A DNA stretch of 64,000 nucleotides, from NCBI GenBank assembly GCA_029204225.1, contig MU832093.1, forward strand, positions 1 through 64,000. The letters are read 5' to 3'. This document shows, piece by piece, positions 43,984 through 56,550 of the stretch (position 1 is its first letter; the number at the start of each line of letters is the position of its first letter). The DNA comes from Diphasiastrum complanatum. Lineage: Eukaryota; Streptophyta; Lycopodiopsida; Lycopodiales; Lycopodiaceae. The notes beneath the pieces are model-generated. The model was given only the letters and a program-made list of their open reading frames with translations. It searched no databases and was not told where the DNA came from. The translations under genes were made by a program, and so were the position numbers.

Positions 43984-44274
43984 TTAATGAATCCCAAGCA
44001 TCCTTAATGATGAAGTACTCTTATCAACTTCCTTGAGAAGTTCATTGGTAACATTCATCTTTATCATGTGTAGAGCTCTTTTAGAGCTCTTGTCATACCT
44101 CAATTGTTCTTGTTGTGTTGCTAGCCTCTCCTCCAAACCTACAACAATATCCAAAACATCATTCATCTCAAGAAGCGATTCCATCCTCACTTTCCACAAT
44201 GAATAGTTCCTTGAGGTAAGCCTATCATTGCCTTCCAACATGTATCCACTTGATGTAGCCATCTGCAATGACAT
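43984..44274 (-). pseudogene. copia gag N-terminus, minus strand
   Basis: MLEGNDRLTSRNYSLWKVRM and the following 60 residues (ALHMIKMNVTNELLKEV) are very close to the start of the gag at 39464, but in reverse orientation and cut after 96 codons. It comes from another copy of the same family. Confidence 0.85.
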
Positions 44275-44433
44275 GATCCTTCTCTTTCAACATGTTCCAA
44301 TGTACAAAGCACTCATTTGAAATACAACAAATTTTTTCAGAAAGAAATCACAAAAATATGAAATTTTTCAATTCTCTTCTAGCACTTATATATAGCAAAT
44401 CAACACATAGAATGTAGGAATCTTGATCAACCT

Positions 44434-45165
44434 ATGATCTATCCTCAATCTAATGACTCTTGCCACTTCCTAAGATCATCTATTGATGGTGATGAAGCAT
44501 CTTTTGAGGACATCACTTTATATAGAAGACTTATAGGATCCTTGATTTATTTAACTATAACTATATCTGATCTTAGTCATAGTGTTGGAAAGTTAAGCCA
44601 ATTCATGCAAAGTCCTCTAGTTTCACATTGGAAGATGGCCAAAAGAGTTCTTAGATACATTTCATCTACTAAATGTTTTGGCATATTGTATAGAGGGACT
44701 AATCTTGGCTTAAGAGCCAATAGTGACTCAGATTTTGTAGATCACAAAGTGGATAGCAAATCAACAACTGCTTTTGCCACCTTTCTATGTGATGGAGTAG
44801 TATCATGGCTTTCCAAAAAGTAAGATACAATCTTCTTATTTTCCACATAATCTGAGTACAAGGCCTTGACATCAACATGCAAGGAGGTCTTCTTGTTCAA
44901 AAGGTTGTTGGTGGAGCTTCATGTCATGGAGGAGGAGATCCCAATCATCTATTGGGACAACAAATCAGCCCAATTACTTGCTACTAATCCTACATTCCAT
45001 GCAAGGAGCAAGCACATCGAGATTGCTCATCATTTCGTGAGGGAGAAAGTGCAAGCAAAAGATATCAAGCTCCAAAATGTGCCATCATCAAGTTGCTTGG
45101 CTGATTTGTTTACTAAATCTTTACCTAAAAATTCATTTGTCAATCTTAGATATTCAATGGAGTGA
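44434..45165 (+). pseudogene. copia RT C-terminus and RNase H
   Basis: Begins in the RT tail (DEASFEDITLYRRLIGSLIYL, KLSQFMQSP, KRVLRYISST) and continues into RNase H (NSDSDFVDHKVDSKSTT, WDNKSAQLLATNPTFHARSKHIEI, HHFVREKVQ, LADLFTKSLPK). Stops lie at 44821 and near 44850. The 5' part of the element is lost. Confidence 0.87.
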
Positions 45166-45200
45166 TTTATGGAAGCATCATTGTTTCCAAGGCTAGATTT

Positions 45201-45209
45201 GAGGAGGAG
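45201..45209 (+). other. Polypurine tract
   Basis: GAGGAGGAG immediately before the LTR start at 45210. Confidence 0.75.
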
Positions 45210-45700
45210 TGTGAAAAATTGCCAATATTGTCAAATCTAGCCATGTAAAATATTGTACATTTTTGTCGATAATTTGATTCTACACTTGTATGCCAAAGTG
45301 CCACGTTGCAATCTACAACTAATGTAGGTTAGCTCAAGTCAAGAGGAGTGGTTGTGTCCATTTGGTAGAGATCCCTACTTTATAGGATCTAGACCTTGAT
45401 TTGTGTCGGATATTTTGACCAACCATGCACCTACCAAGCATGACTCTAGGAAATAGACTAGGGTCTCATTTTAGGGCAAAAAGAGTGAGTTAAGTTCCTT
45501 ATTACATGTTGGAAATTGATCTAACTTTACAAATGAAGTGAGTTTTGCTATGTATTCCAAGCTCCCATAGTGAGAAGATAGATTATTTTTGGAGCTCATT
45601 GGCAATCTCAAGTTTTTACTCTCTATGTACATTGATTTTGAGAACCAAATGAAACCATCACTTTGTGGATTTCAAACATTGTTCTAAATCCATACAGTAG
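45210..45700 (+). repeat. copia 3' LTR (end not determined)
   Basis: TGTGAAAAATTGCCAATATTG starts the LTR after the purine tract, and it aligns with 28406 onwards. The end is an estimate. Confidence 0.6.
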
Positions 45701-45779
45701 GTTGCTCTTCACACGTGTGGGCTCGAATTCGAGTCTATGATCTTGTTTTTTGATTATCAATGATTGTTGTGCGTCAAAT

Positions 45780-46065
45780 TGCCAATCTAGATCAAGATTT
45801 GTTGACTGGTTTTTTGATGCATTGATTAAGCAAGTACATAATCACTCTCGTGGATCTTCTAAGATCCATTATGGTCTAAAAAGTACTGTACTTTCACACC
45901 AAAAATACAATATGACCAAAATAAGAAAACTAGTTGAAATTTCTCACTCTCCCTTTTCAGCTAGTTTTAGCATAGACTCTGAGAACACTCCAAGTGAAGT
46001 CCTATGCTTCATAAACAAGTCTTTTCCCAATTCCTTGGTAAAGATATCACTACACTGTGAACTAG
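45780..46065 (-). pseudogene. copia RNase H end, purine tract and LTR start, minus strand
   Basis: Minus strand 46065-45955 encodes DIFTKELGKDLFMKHRTSLGV and a short tail, then a purine tract AAAAGGGAGAG and an LTR start TGAGAAATTTC at about 45946 running to lower coordinates. The rest of this element is absent. Confidence 0.6.
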
Positions 46066-46830
46066 AAGGGAAGGTCTCCTAAAATTCTAAAATTTTAATT
46101 AAGAATTGGTCTTTAAAAACAAGTCAACAAAATATTCATAAACATATCAAAGGAAATACAAAGCTTATCAAAGAAGTAACTCCATTCAACCATGAAGCAT
46201 TCAATCATAAGATGATGAGGGGTCACCCCCCGAAAGGATTCTTTAATATTATGCAAGACCAATTGTCCCTTGGCTAATTGCATATACCTCAATTAATGTA
46301 TTATTCTCAAGGTGATGACACCAACTTGCTTTAAACAAAATTTTAGACATTTTAGTAGACAAGACAACAAGAGATATGGTTTTATGTGTATTGGGAAAAT
46401 TATGTACAAATGTTGCGTGGATAAAATGGCATAAGAGATGAGGGAAGCAAGATTTAGATGATTGTATGTATAGTAGGTCTTGGTAATTATTTGTGGATCA
46501 AAGTAAATTCTGTTCTTTTACTTCTTTTAGATATTGACAATAATTTACTTCCCAATATGTGTATATTGTCCACAGATCAAGGTAAAGAGATAAGTCCTCA
46601 AAAGTGACAGAGATTTTATTGGAACTGAGATTCATTCCATGAATATGAAAAAGATTTACAGTATTCGACTTATTCTTATGCTCATCAAGAGCATGTAGAA
46701 TATTGTTTTCAGTTTTTCTAAGATATTATTATATGTTCATGGATAAACATCCAGTAACTAATAGGACATGGTCAGTTTGAAGATTAAATTGATTTTGTAC
46801 AATGGCTAGAGCTAAAATACCTTCATGGTA
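46066..46830. other. No gene seen
   Basis: AT-rich sequence without supported coding. Confidence 0.4.
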
Positions 46831-47052
46831 TGTTGATAATTTGGCCCAAAAATAGTAAAAATTGGAATAAGTCCAAGAATCGACGGGACACGCGTCCCAC
46901 CAATGGCAATTGGGCCTGAGTGAACAACTATATGTACACTGTAATTTCGTTTTGAGAAATACAGTTGCTATGTGAGCTTGTTGTGGAGAGTGTTTTCTGT
47001 CTGTGTTACTGTGTAGCATGATCTGTGTTCCTGTGCAAAGCAAATTCTAAGT

Positions 47053-47065
47053 TGGTATCAGAGCC
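47053..47065 (+). promoter_or_regulatory. Primer binding site (tRNA-Met)
   Basis: TGGTATCAGAGCC, an exact plant copia primer site. Confidence 0.9.
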
Positions 47066-47582
47066 ATACAAGGAGTGTACACAGTACATCATCGCCGTTG
47101 AAGAGAGCTTCAGGAGAAGCGTCTTCTGAGAGTTTGGGATTTACGGCGGGTTGAAGACGGAAGGAGAAACACTGGTGTAGAGAGTTTAACACACAGAAGC
47201 TTGGTGAGCTTGAAACTGTGTGAGGATTCAGAGACAAGGGTTGTCGGCTGAATCAGAACCTCAGCAAATGGAATTTTGTAATTTCGAAGCAGGCTATTCG
47301 GTGTTTGCAGTCAGTGTGCAATCAATCGGACATCGTTTGACAAACGGTGTGAAGCTTCAGCTTTCCAATAGTAGGACGACCTCAGAGCAATTGATTTGGC
47401 CAGCCAGAGAGCTGTGAAAAGCAAGCCAAGTTCAAGGCTGTGAGAAAAACCCTGGTCTAGGGTTTGGAAGCCAAAAAACAAAGTTTTCTCTCTATTCTGA
47501 ACTATTTTTTGAGCTGTAAAAGCACATAGGAGGGCGTCCTAGCAGTGCGAGCCTGATCAGGAGTGGTTGTGGACAGCCGTGA

Positions 47583-47844
<262 letters not shown>

Positions 47845-48605
47845 TGAAAATTCCTCAAGGGAGCCATAGCTGGAAAACGTAGAAGGAGGAAGAGCCCGTA
47901 GGCAGATCGCGCGTGGTGGAGAGAGGTGGGTTCCTAGCGTTCCGGAGTGAGTAGTGCTTGTAGGCGCATGGATCAACGCACAAAAGCATCTAGGACCGTA
48001 GGATGAGTCCCTATGAAGATCAATGATTGAGATTATGCTTTTGGAAAGTGTGAGCCTTTGGATCGGAATAAGCCATTAGATGGCAAGTCAAGGGGCTGTG
48101 AAAGTTTGAAGGGCAATTGGGCCTTCAATTTCATTAAAAATTTTCATACTGAAATGGGAGTTGGGTCCTTTCACAAGTGAAGAGTGAAGTTTCTTCAAGG
48201 TGAAGAAACAGTTAAAAACCAAAGAAAATCCCTATTTTTGGGTCCTTTGCCCGTTTTGACCCAAACGAAAGGCTATATCTTCCAAACGAAGGGCACCTGT
48301 ATGGCACCTGCAAGTACGTACAGCAAAACAGAGTGATCGCAGCGGAGAAAGTGTTCAGAGTGAGCCAGAAGTGATTTCACCATTCTACTGGGCACGGAGT
48401 TGGGAGTTGACGACTGAGTGCATTTCGGAAGGCGACGCCGATTTGGCTTTCAAATTGGTGGAAAAGCGGCGAGTGGCCTGGTAAGGGAAAAAGTGCAGGT
48501 CATTATTTTCAACTTCTGACATCATTGTTGGCCTTGGCATACTGTTTTTAGCCTACGACAGAAGTTTCAAGCAGTTTTGCAATGGCAAACATGGGAGAGT
48601 CCATT

Positions 48606-49030
48606 TTCTGTAAAAAGCCGACAAGTTACTATTTTTGTATATTTATCATTAATATTTTGCAAAAAGCCCGACACTTGTTGCCAATACGTTCTGCTTTCGC
48701 AAATTTGCTATTTTGTTTATGCAATAAATGTGACACCATAGACCATCGCGTTTTTCGCACATTCTTACCATTTTGTATTTTGCGAAAAAGCTTGAAACAT
48801 GTTTCAATAATTGTTATTTTCATAAGGCTGTTGTTCTAGAAATGTGACACTGCCGACACCATGGCCTTCGCTCTTTTTGCCATTTTATTTTCCGAGAAAT
48901 GTGAGACTTGTTGATACATGTCATTTTCGCATTGTTTTATTTTTTCTAAAAAATACAACACTTTTTGAAATGTTCCTTCGCACACTTTTGTCAAAAAAAT
49001 ATTTTGCGAAAAAGCCAACAAAATGCGTGG
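48606..49030. repeat. Old minisatellite, about 55-62-bp period, about eight units
   Basis: Units start near 48606, 48654, 48717, 48778, 48833, 48890, 48944 and 49002. Each has a TTTTGCGAAAAAG-like start (variants TTCCGAGAAATG, TTCTAGAAATG), then GACACTTGTTG-like and TTCGCAnnTTnnTATTTTG-like parts. High divergence indicates age. Begins exactly where the gag stops. Confidence 0.55.
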
Positions 49031-49770
49031 GAGTACCCAAATATGATTGTTTTCCACAGACTGTGTAAATTTTATTTTCACAGTCCGATACTCAAAATTT
49101 CTGAGTTCGACTTTTGCAAACTTTGCAAAACACTTGTTGTATTTTGTTTTATTTTGAATTTTTTGTTTTAATTTTAATATTTTGATATTATTTAAAGGAC
49201 CGACAGTCACTTCTAATTAGAACTTATACCAGTCTACCGTCACAACATTAATACCTTGATTCTTACATTTTCACTTTATCACTTCCGCGTTCATGTTTTT
49301 GTTTTCCACTTTTTTTTTATACTTTCTCACTTGCTACGATCAAACACCTTTGCTATGATCAAGCATACTAATAGCTTCCATTCCATAGCTTCCACGGATT
49401 GCTTTGAAGCTTTTCCAATGGCTACAAGCAATACCATTACCTTTAATACACACTTGAAGCCTATACTGCCGGTGTTGCATCCTCTTGCAACAAGTGCTAG
49501 AATAGAAAGTCTGTTGCAATTCGATCCATCATCATCTCTAAAGTGTGCCATGAGCTAGTAAGAAATCTAAATAAGACCGGAGATGGCCACATCTGCAGTG
49601 TGGTTCGTAATAATCCAATAACCATTACAAAAGATTTTTACTTCCAAGCTTTAGATTTACCGATAGATGGTACCATACCAATCACCAGGGCCGATTACAT
49701 CATGAGGAGTGGAGCAATTTAGGAGGGAGCCTATCTTGAGAGGAGGGGATATAAATTATCCTACCCCAAT
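49031..49770. other. No gene seen
   Basis: AT-rich; short ORFs of no recognised kind. Confidence 0.4.
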
Positions 49771-50060
49771 CTCATGCAAAATGTAAAACACAAACAAAAA
49801 CACAAACACACACACACATTACTAATCCCTCTCTCTAAAGTTACAAATCTAGCATTCATGTACTATCAAACATTATATATTTATCTATTATCCTAAATTC
49901 AAAATGCAAAACACACACACACACACATACACACTTCCTCCCCCTCTCTCTCTCTAAAATTAAAAATCTAACATTCAATTACTATCAAACAATATATTTT
50001 TATCTTAAATTTAAAATGCAAAACTCTCTCTCTCTCTCTCTCTCTCTCATCACCATCTAT
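49771..50060. repeat. Tandem units of about 125 bp, each with CA or CT dinucleotide runs
   Basis: Three copies of a block with ACATTCAnnTACTATCAAACA, TATCTTAAATTnAAAATGCAAAA, followed by (CA)n or (CT)n. The dinucleotide runs at 49798-49819, 49911-49935 and 50023-50048 sit at the same place in each unit. Confidence 0.6.
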
Positions 50061-51029
50061 TCATCTACCACTCTAAATCCTAAATAAATGCAAATGTAAC
50101 AATCTATTACTTCCATAGACTCTATATATCTATCTATTATCCTAAGAAAACAATGAAGGACATCCATTTTGGATTCCCAAAGCGCTTGGTTTCATTCAAA
50201 ATAGGAACCAGACGAAAGTTCCATTGGTTGTGCATGCAGCACCACTTCAACGAATGTTCTTTTGGGAAGGTATGAATTTGAAATGTTGCAAGTAGATTCA
50301 AAGGGCAAGAGAAAATGATTTTCAAAGAACTAGTCGAGGGCTGATGATTTGAATTAATAAGATGTAGATGTTTTGGCTTTTAATTTTGAGTTAACAATGA
50401 CCCATCATCTACGAAAGTCAACTATAGCCTTATTGAAAGAATGACTTGGATTAATGAGACAACCATCGTCGTCAACTCGTCAGCAATAGCAAAAAGTTGA
50501 CTTACAAAGTTTTCTATCAACATTGGACGCAGGTTCTGAGGACGATATGCCAGTCAACTCTGATGAAGAAGATGGGTCTTCCACCTCATCGGCTGAAAAC
50601 GAGTGTTCAAAATATGTCAAGTTTTGAACTGAGAGGCATTAGTGAAAACTTCTTAGAAAATGTACTTTGAAAAAAATATACATATAATATAATTTAAGCT
50701 CTTTTATATTTTAATGGCGGCTGGACTTTCAAAAATCATGTGTTGTTTTGAAATGTTATATGGTATGTAATTATGATGGTTTTATAAAGTTTGCAAAAGA
50801 AAACTTGTTGTGCTTCATTAAAAGTAGGCATTTTTTGACATTCTTTTTTGTTGCAAGTTAGAGAATCTTTTAAAAAACCATGATTTTGGCCTAAAACTAG
50901 GAACACTAAAAAATACCGAAAAGGGTCACTCTTTTTTAGGTCAAAGTCCCAAAACAAATGTCATCGTGTTTCCTACTCTAGCAATCTTGTGTGGATTGTA
51001 TACACTAATGGGACTATATCTAGGTGGTC
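50061..51029. other. No gene seen
   Basis: No supported feature. Confidence 0.4.
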
Positions 51030-51420
51030 TAGTCTAGCTATTCTAGGATTAATATAACCAACTACTTAGATCTAAATTACCTACTCTGAGTCAATCTAGC
51101 TACTCATGTTTGGATTTTTAGATCTAAGTTTAACTTAGTTAGTTAGGTAACTAAAAGCTACTGGTCTATTCATAGTCTGATATATCTAGTTTAGACTAAA
51201 CTTTAACCTAGCGGATCTAAGACTATCTATCCTATGACCAATCTATCAACCAACTATTTCTAAGCTAATTTGTGCTAACTTGACTATCTTAATTTGATAG
51301 ATCATTTACGCTATGGATTTAATCTAAATCTAATCTAAGTCATCTAGGATCTGAACTCTACTTAAGTTCTAACCTATATTTAACATCTAACCTACCCCCC
51401 CTAACTACTATAGTCGATCC
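51030..51420. other. CTAG/ATCTA-rich stretch, non-coding
   Basis: Strong excess of CTAG, ATCTA and CTAAC words over about 400 bp; no ORF. Confidence 0.5.
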
Positions 51421-51564
51421 TAATCTATCGTTATTTAACCGTCCTATAACAATATTGACTAAAGAAAAGCCACGACTACTATACCTACCTAGTCTATTTT
51501 AATGCAGTCCAAAAGACTCTCCTCTTGAAGATAAGGATGACAAGGATGGTTCATGAGGCTCATT

Positions 51565-51725
51565 CTAGAGTTGAATATCGGTCGAGTACTAGCGACGTAA
51601 CTTACTCATTAACGGGCATATCAAACAATTTGGCTTGTAGGTCGGCGAGAACGACTATGCCATTAGGTCAAATTTCTACTACCTTGTAAGGTCCTTCTCC
51701 TAGAGACTTTAACTTGCTTTTATGT
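51565..51725 (-). pseudogene. Ty3/gypsy integrase C-terminal fragment
   Basis: The minus strand reads LGEGPYKVVEI (stop) PNGIVVLADLQAKLFDMPVNE, matching the end of gypsy integrase (GPY...V..PNG...L.DL.G....PVN). Two stops. No other part of the element is nearby. Confidence 0.55.
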
Positions 51726-51959
51726 GCCTTTGGCCTTGTATAGTAGAGCCAATTCTCCCTTAGTGGGATCCTTGGTCTTGATATTCTGATCATGCTAGGC
51801 TTTTCTGTGCTATTTTTTCACAATTAGGGCATGAAGAACCAGAAAGCGAGTTTCATGGAGTTAGAAGAGATTTTGAATCCTCTGTTGGGTAGATTCCTAT
51901 GTATTGAGACATTCAAAGATAGTGACTCTCAGACTTGGAACAACAAAATTAACATGCAT

Positions 51960-52560
51960 TATTGCTTCACATCCATACACCATTTGAAATGTGCTTTATA
52001 CTTGGCTTCACAAGAGGATAGAGAGATAGTATCTCCACATAGTAATGAGCAAAAGAACTTATGTATTTTCTATCCATATTATCACCTACAAAGTCTGAGT
52101 CTAGGTATGGTCTCAAGTACAAATTAGTCCCTCGATAGACAATGCCAAAATTCCTAGTAGATGAGATGTATCTAAGCATTCTTTTGGCACTTTTCCAGTG
52201 ACATACTAAAGGGTCGTGCATATATTGACTCAACTTGCTTATACTAAAGCTTAGATCAGGTCTAGTGATTGTCAAATAGATCAAGGAGCCAATAAGCCTT
52301 CTATAGAGTGTGATATCCTCAAAGGATGCTTCATCTTAATCAATAGAAACTTTCACAACTTTCTCCATAGGGGTGTCAATCCCTTTACAATCCTTCATTC
52401 CAAACTTTTATAAGGTGGAAGTAGCATACTTTGATTGACAAATGAAAATAAAACCACTACCTCTAGAGACTTCTATTCCAAGTATAAACTTAAGAAGTCT
52501 TTGAGCTACCATCTTGAATTGACTAGACAAAGCCATTTTGACATCTCTTATGCCATCAAG
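51960..52560 (-). pseudogene. copia RT C-terminus and RNase H start, minus strand
   Basis: Minus strand: QRLLKFILGIEVSRGSGFIF, a linker with CKGIDTPME, then LIGSLIYLTITRPDLSFSISKLSQYMHDP, KRMLRYISSTRNFG and LDSDFVGDNMDRK, the end of RT and the first part of RNase H. Close to the 44.4 kb copy. Confidence 0.8.
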
Positions 52561-52679
52561 ATCGATAAGCTTCCCACAGAATCTAGTTCTATCGTCTAAT
52601 AGAACAATTGTTATCTTGTTCTGTAAATTGCATTAGATTTTCACTCTTAAGTCATTGATAGTTATCAGTAAACATGGTG

Positions 52680-53520
52680 ACAAAAAAAAAGACAAAAGAT
52701 ATGGAGACTCATTTTTTGTAGTATTTTAAATTTTTTTTTAAAATACTTTACAAATTTTATATTATCATGCTAAAAATATATTATAAAAACTAAAATAATA
52801 CTAAAAAAAGTTAGATATAGAATTTTGACAACATATTCAATTTTGTACGTATTTTAAATTAACTAATAAAAAAATAGAATTATTAAATATAAAAATACTA
52901 AATCAACAACAGAATTTATTTTACTTATAATTTGAAAAATTGTCTAGTAACAAATATTTTAAAATATTAATTTTTTTTAGTTTGAAATAATTTTTTATGA
53001 ATGCAATATAAATTCAAATTAATATTTTTTAGATATTTCAAATTTTTACAATAATAATTTGTACAGATTCAAAAAACATTTATGTAATTTAGATCTATAA
53101 CACACGAACTCTGATTTCACAAAAATTTACTTAAATACACATCTAAAAGTACATGACTTTTGAAAATATTTAGATTTTTTTAAATTTTTTTTTCTTTAGT
53201 ATCATCATAATTAGGAATTTGAAATTTTATTATTAAATTTTAATAGTCTAAAAGATAAAAAATATTACCAATTTTAATAGAATATGATTTTAGAACAAAT
53301 TTAAAACAATATTGTCATTCCGAAACAACAATTATTAGAATAAACAGTTATTAAAATATTATTAAAATAAACATTTATTAAATTTATATTAAAAGACTAA
53401 TATTGAAAATAAATTTTAAAGTATTTGAAAATATTTAAAGTAGCAAATAATATTAAAAAATATAAAAACTTCATGTCACAAAAGTTTGAAATTCATATAT
53501 AATCTTCAAAATGATGAAAT
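52680..53520. other. Extremely AT-rich block
   Basis: About 840 bp that is by eye more than 80 per cent A+T, with poly-A and poly-T runs; no ORF. Could act as a matrix attachment region. Confidence 0.6.
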
Positions 53521-54320
53521 AGTCATGTGCATGCTTCTCAAAAATCATCAAGGTCATTGACATATTTGGGCTTTTCTGGAGGAGTCTCAGTAGAAACAAT
53601 GGCAACCGAACATGTTCCCAAAGCTAGTCAAGCCGGTGTTGTAGTGCAGCATAGAGCATTTGCCATCCAACGAATAATAACCAATCGTTATGTGTTCAAT
53701 CTCATTGCATAGTTATGCACCACCAGCATTGCAAACATTGGGCTTGTACCTACAAAAAGAAAAGTACATTATTATTTTGAACAATGATCTATACATAGAA
53801 TATATAAAAATTACAACAAATAAAGTTAAGTTTTAAAAAATCTAAAAACATTCTAAATAGCATTTTGAATCTCAGCATTGCAAAAAGTTAAAAGAGCTTT
53901 TTGCATTGAAGCCGATTGCCAGCTTGAATGGAATATCACAGCTCTTCAAATAGGAGAAGTTGTGATTTCAAGAAATCTTTGCATCACATTATGGATCTCA
54001 GTAAATTTAAAAGAAGAATCATCATTTAGAGATTCTTTCATTTGAAATCCATAGGGGAGGTCGGCAATGCAAAGAGTGTAGGTTCTTTTCTTTAAAAATC
54101 TTGAAATCTTCCTATAGTCTCATTCTTCCACAGTGTAAAAACATGGCTGATCATCGACACATTTTGAGAGGTATGTCTATATTGAATCCTCCTCGACAAT
54201 AGTCTCACCCCGTGCCAATCTTCCTCTATCTCTTTTTTCTGCCTTCGCTTTTAGAATATGTCGTTTAAACTGCTCTAGAAGGACTTTATTTTTCTTATCT
54301 TCAGCAGACTAAAAGAAAAA
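53521..54320. other. No gene seen
   Basis: No supported feature. Confidence 0.4.
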
Positions 54321-55190
54321 AGAATGCAAGTATGCTTAGCATAGGATGTACCATACAAATATTTCAAAAAATTCACAACTATGCTTAGTGTAGGACAAAC
54401 ATAATAAATAATTAAAAAATTAAATTTATGCTAAGCTTGAGATCCTAGCTTAGAGAATTCAATTCTATATAAGATATGAATGTTTAAAATAAAAAAATAA
54501 TATACTTCTATGATAAGCATGAGTGAAGTGAATATTATACCTCTAAATAATATCAAATAAGGAGTGAGGGCTTCACTTTTACTGCTCAGAGGACAAAGCC
54601 TCTGGCACGTCTCAAAATCTTTGCAGTTCAACCCTGTTACCATGGCCTATTGGACTAAATAATTTATGTCTGTATTAGAAAACAAATTAGTGATCAATAC
54701 CACAAAAATTTAAAAAAATTTGCTATTACTATTAGAAAATGTTTTTAAAAAACAAAAAGAGAATATGACCTTTGAAATTCCTTGATGATTTCAGCAAGGG
54801 AGTGCTGAAAATCAGCAACTCTCGAGAAAACACTGATTACCAGCTGGAAGGAATTATTTCCTACATATTTTTCCATTCAAAAATACCCGTCTTTGTTGGT
54901 ATGAGTTTTAATGTGTGAGTGGTGGCAACAATCTTTTTTTTGGATTTTGAACCTCCTTGAGCTGACTGGCCCTTTATACCAAAATTTTTCCAAAATTTTA
55001 TCTACAAAAGCCCACACCTGAAAGATAACTTTAAGGAGACAAAATATTAAAAAAATTATAAATTTAATCTCTTAATTTTAAAAACTTTTGCATCAAACAT
55101 TCCATGCTAAGCATAGTAAAGCAATTACCTAAGTTAGAAAATTTTGAACCAAACATTCTATGCTAAGCATAGTAAGGCAATTACATGGCC
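54321..55190. repeat. Recurrent palindrome TATGCTTAGCATA with a 56-bp duplication
   Basis: ATGCTTAGCAT / ATGCTAAGCAT or close variants recur at about 54331, 54382, 54430, 55106 and 55161. The last two are inside a direct repeat (AACATTCYATGCTAAGCATA...GCAATTAC). Confidence 0.55.
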
Positions 55191-55764
55191 ACTATGAAAT
55201 GCTAGTTGATAAATATTATCATATTTAATCACGCTCTACGTCAAATTCTTAGAATCAAATGGCAGGCCTGTTTCTTTAGCACAAAGTGCTTTCGCCTCCG
55301 AATGGTTAAAATCTCTAGCTTTGGAAACTCAAAAAAATTCTTTGTGAAAAAATCAAATCCTCTGGATGACCGTCATTTTCATCCTGTAGTCTTGGTCAAT
55401 GTTATGGTCCTAGGCAAGAAGTTTAGCTTCTTCTTCCAATCTTGAGGGCCATCTCAACCACCCCGTGCTCCCCAACCGATGAGGGTTTTCCAGGCCCCCA
55501 GAGACATGGCTGCAAGGAGGTTTAACATCATTCTTGATTGTATTGATCATGTCTTTCCATATCGTCGTTCTAGGTGAGGGTGATTAAGGACATCCCCATT
55601 ACACTAAAGTCTTGTAGCCTACGGACCACCTCATGGCATTCTTGCTCTAGCCTTAAGGTTCAAAGTATAGGGTTTGGCCTTTGATCGATTATACGGTTGA
55701 CAACACTTCCTCTAATCGAGCTATTGCTTGTTTTGATGCTAACTCTGGCTTAGTATTCCATGCA
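55191..55764. other. No gene seen
   Basis: Possible decayed retroelement flank; nothing supported. Confidence 0.4.
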
Positions 55765-56550
55765 AACAAACTCAACAACAAGGGATTGACTATGATGAGA
55801 CCTTTGCACCCGTGGCAAAGATGGTAAGCATTCGAGTCATCATCTCACTTGATACACTTTATGGATGGGATCTATGTCAAATGGACATTTCAAATGCATT
55901 TTTGAATGGTGATCTTGAGGAGGAAGTGTACATGGAGCAACCCGAGAGCTACATTTCATCAACACAGCCAAATCATGTGTGTCTACTACAAAAGAGCTTG
56001 TATAGCCTTAAGCAAGCACCAAGGAGTTCGTATGCTAAGCTTAACACTTTTTTATTCTCTTAAGGCTTTGTTGTGAGTGAGTATGGTCATTCAGTTTATC
56101 ATAGGTTTGCTAGAGATGATGTTACCATCTTGCTAATCTATGTGGATGGTATCATCTTGAGTGGTGGAGACAGTCAAGATGTGGAGAATATTAAGAGTGC
56201 TCTTAAGAAGGAGTTTGAAGTGCATGATCTTGGTAACTTGAATTACATTTTGGGATTAGAAGTCATTAAATCTTCTCAATTTACTTTCATTTGTCAATAG
56301 ATGTATACTAATTCTATCTTAGAAAGATTTCATATGGTAGATGCAAAAGCTAGTGATACACCTATGGAGTCCCATGTAAAGCTAACTATAAGAGGTAGTG
56401 AAAGATCCTTCAAGGACATTACTCTCGATAGGAAGCTAGTTGGTTCACTCATCTATCTAACCATTACTAGACCTGATCTAAGCTATTGTGTTGAAAGATT
56501 GAGTCAATTCATGCAAGATCCTAGTGAGGAGCATTGGAAGCTAGGAAAGC
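55765..56550 (+). pseudogene. copia reverse transcriptase, one frame with two stops
   Basis: Motifs in one frame: GIDYDETFAPVAKM, QMDISNAFLNGDLEEEVYM, LYSLKQAPRS, then YVDGIILSGGD in place of catalytic YVDD (last Asp changed to Gly), LNYILGLEV and LVGSLIYLTITRPDLSY. In-frame stops at 56061-56063 and 56298-56300. The reading ends at KRVW, where the purine tract and LTR are joined on: RNase H is deleted. Confidence 0.87.

Noticed and set aside
43900-44275. Inverted gag at 43984-44274 as the second arm of the 39.5-kb element
   Set aside because: It is similar but diverged and truncated, with different flanks, so it is a separate copy rather than part of that element.
48836-49210. A 124-codon minus-strand gene
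   Set aside because: The ORF runs through the old minisatellite and its flank; the repeated residues reflect repeat units rather than a protein family.
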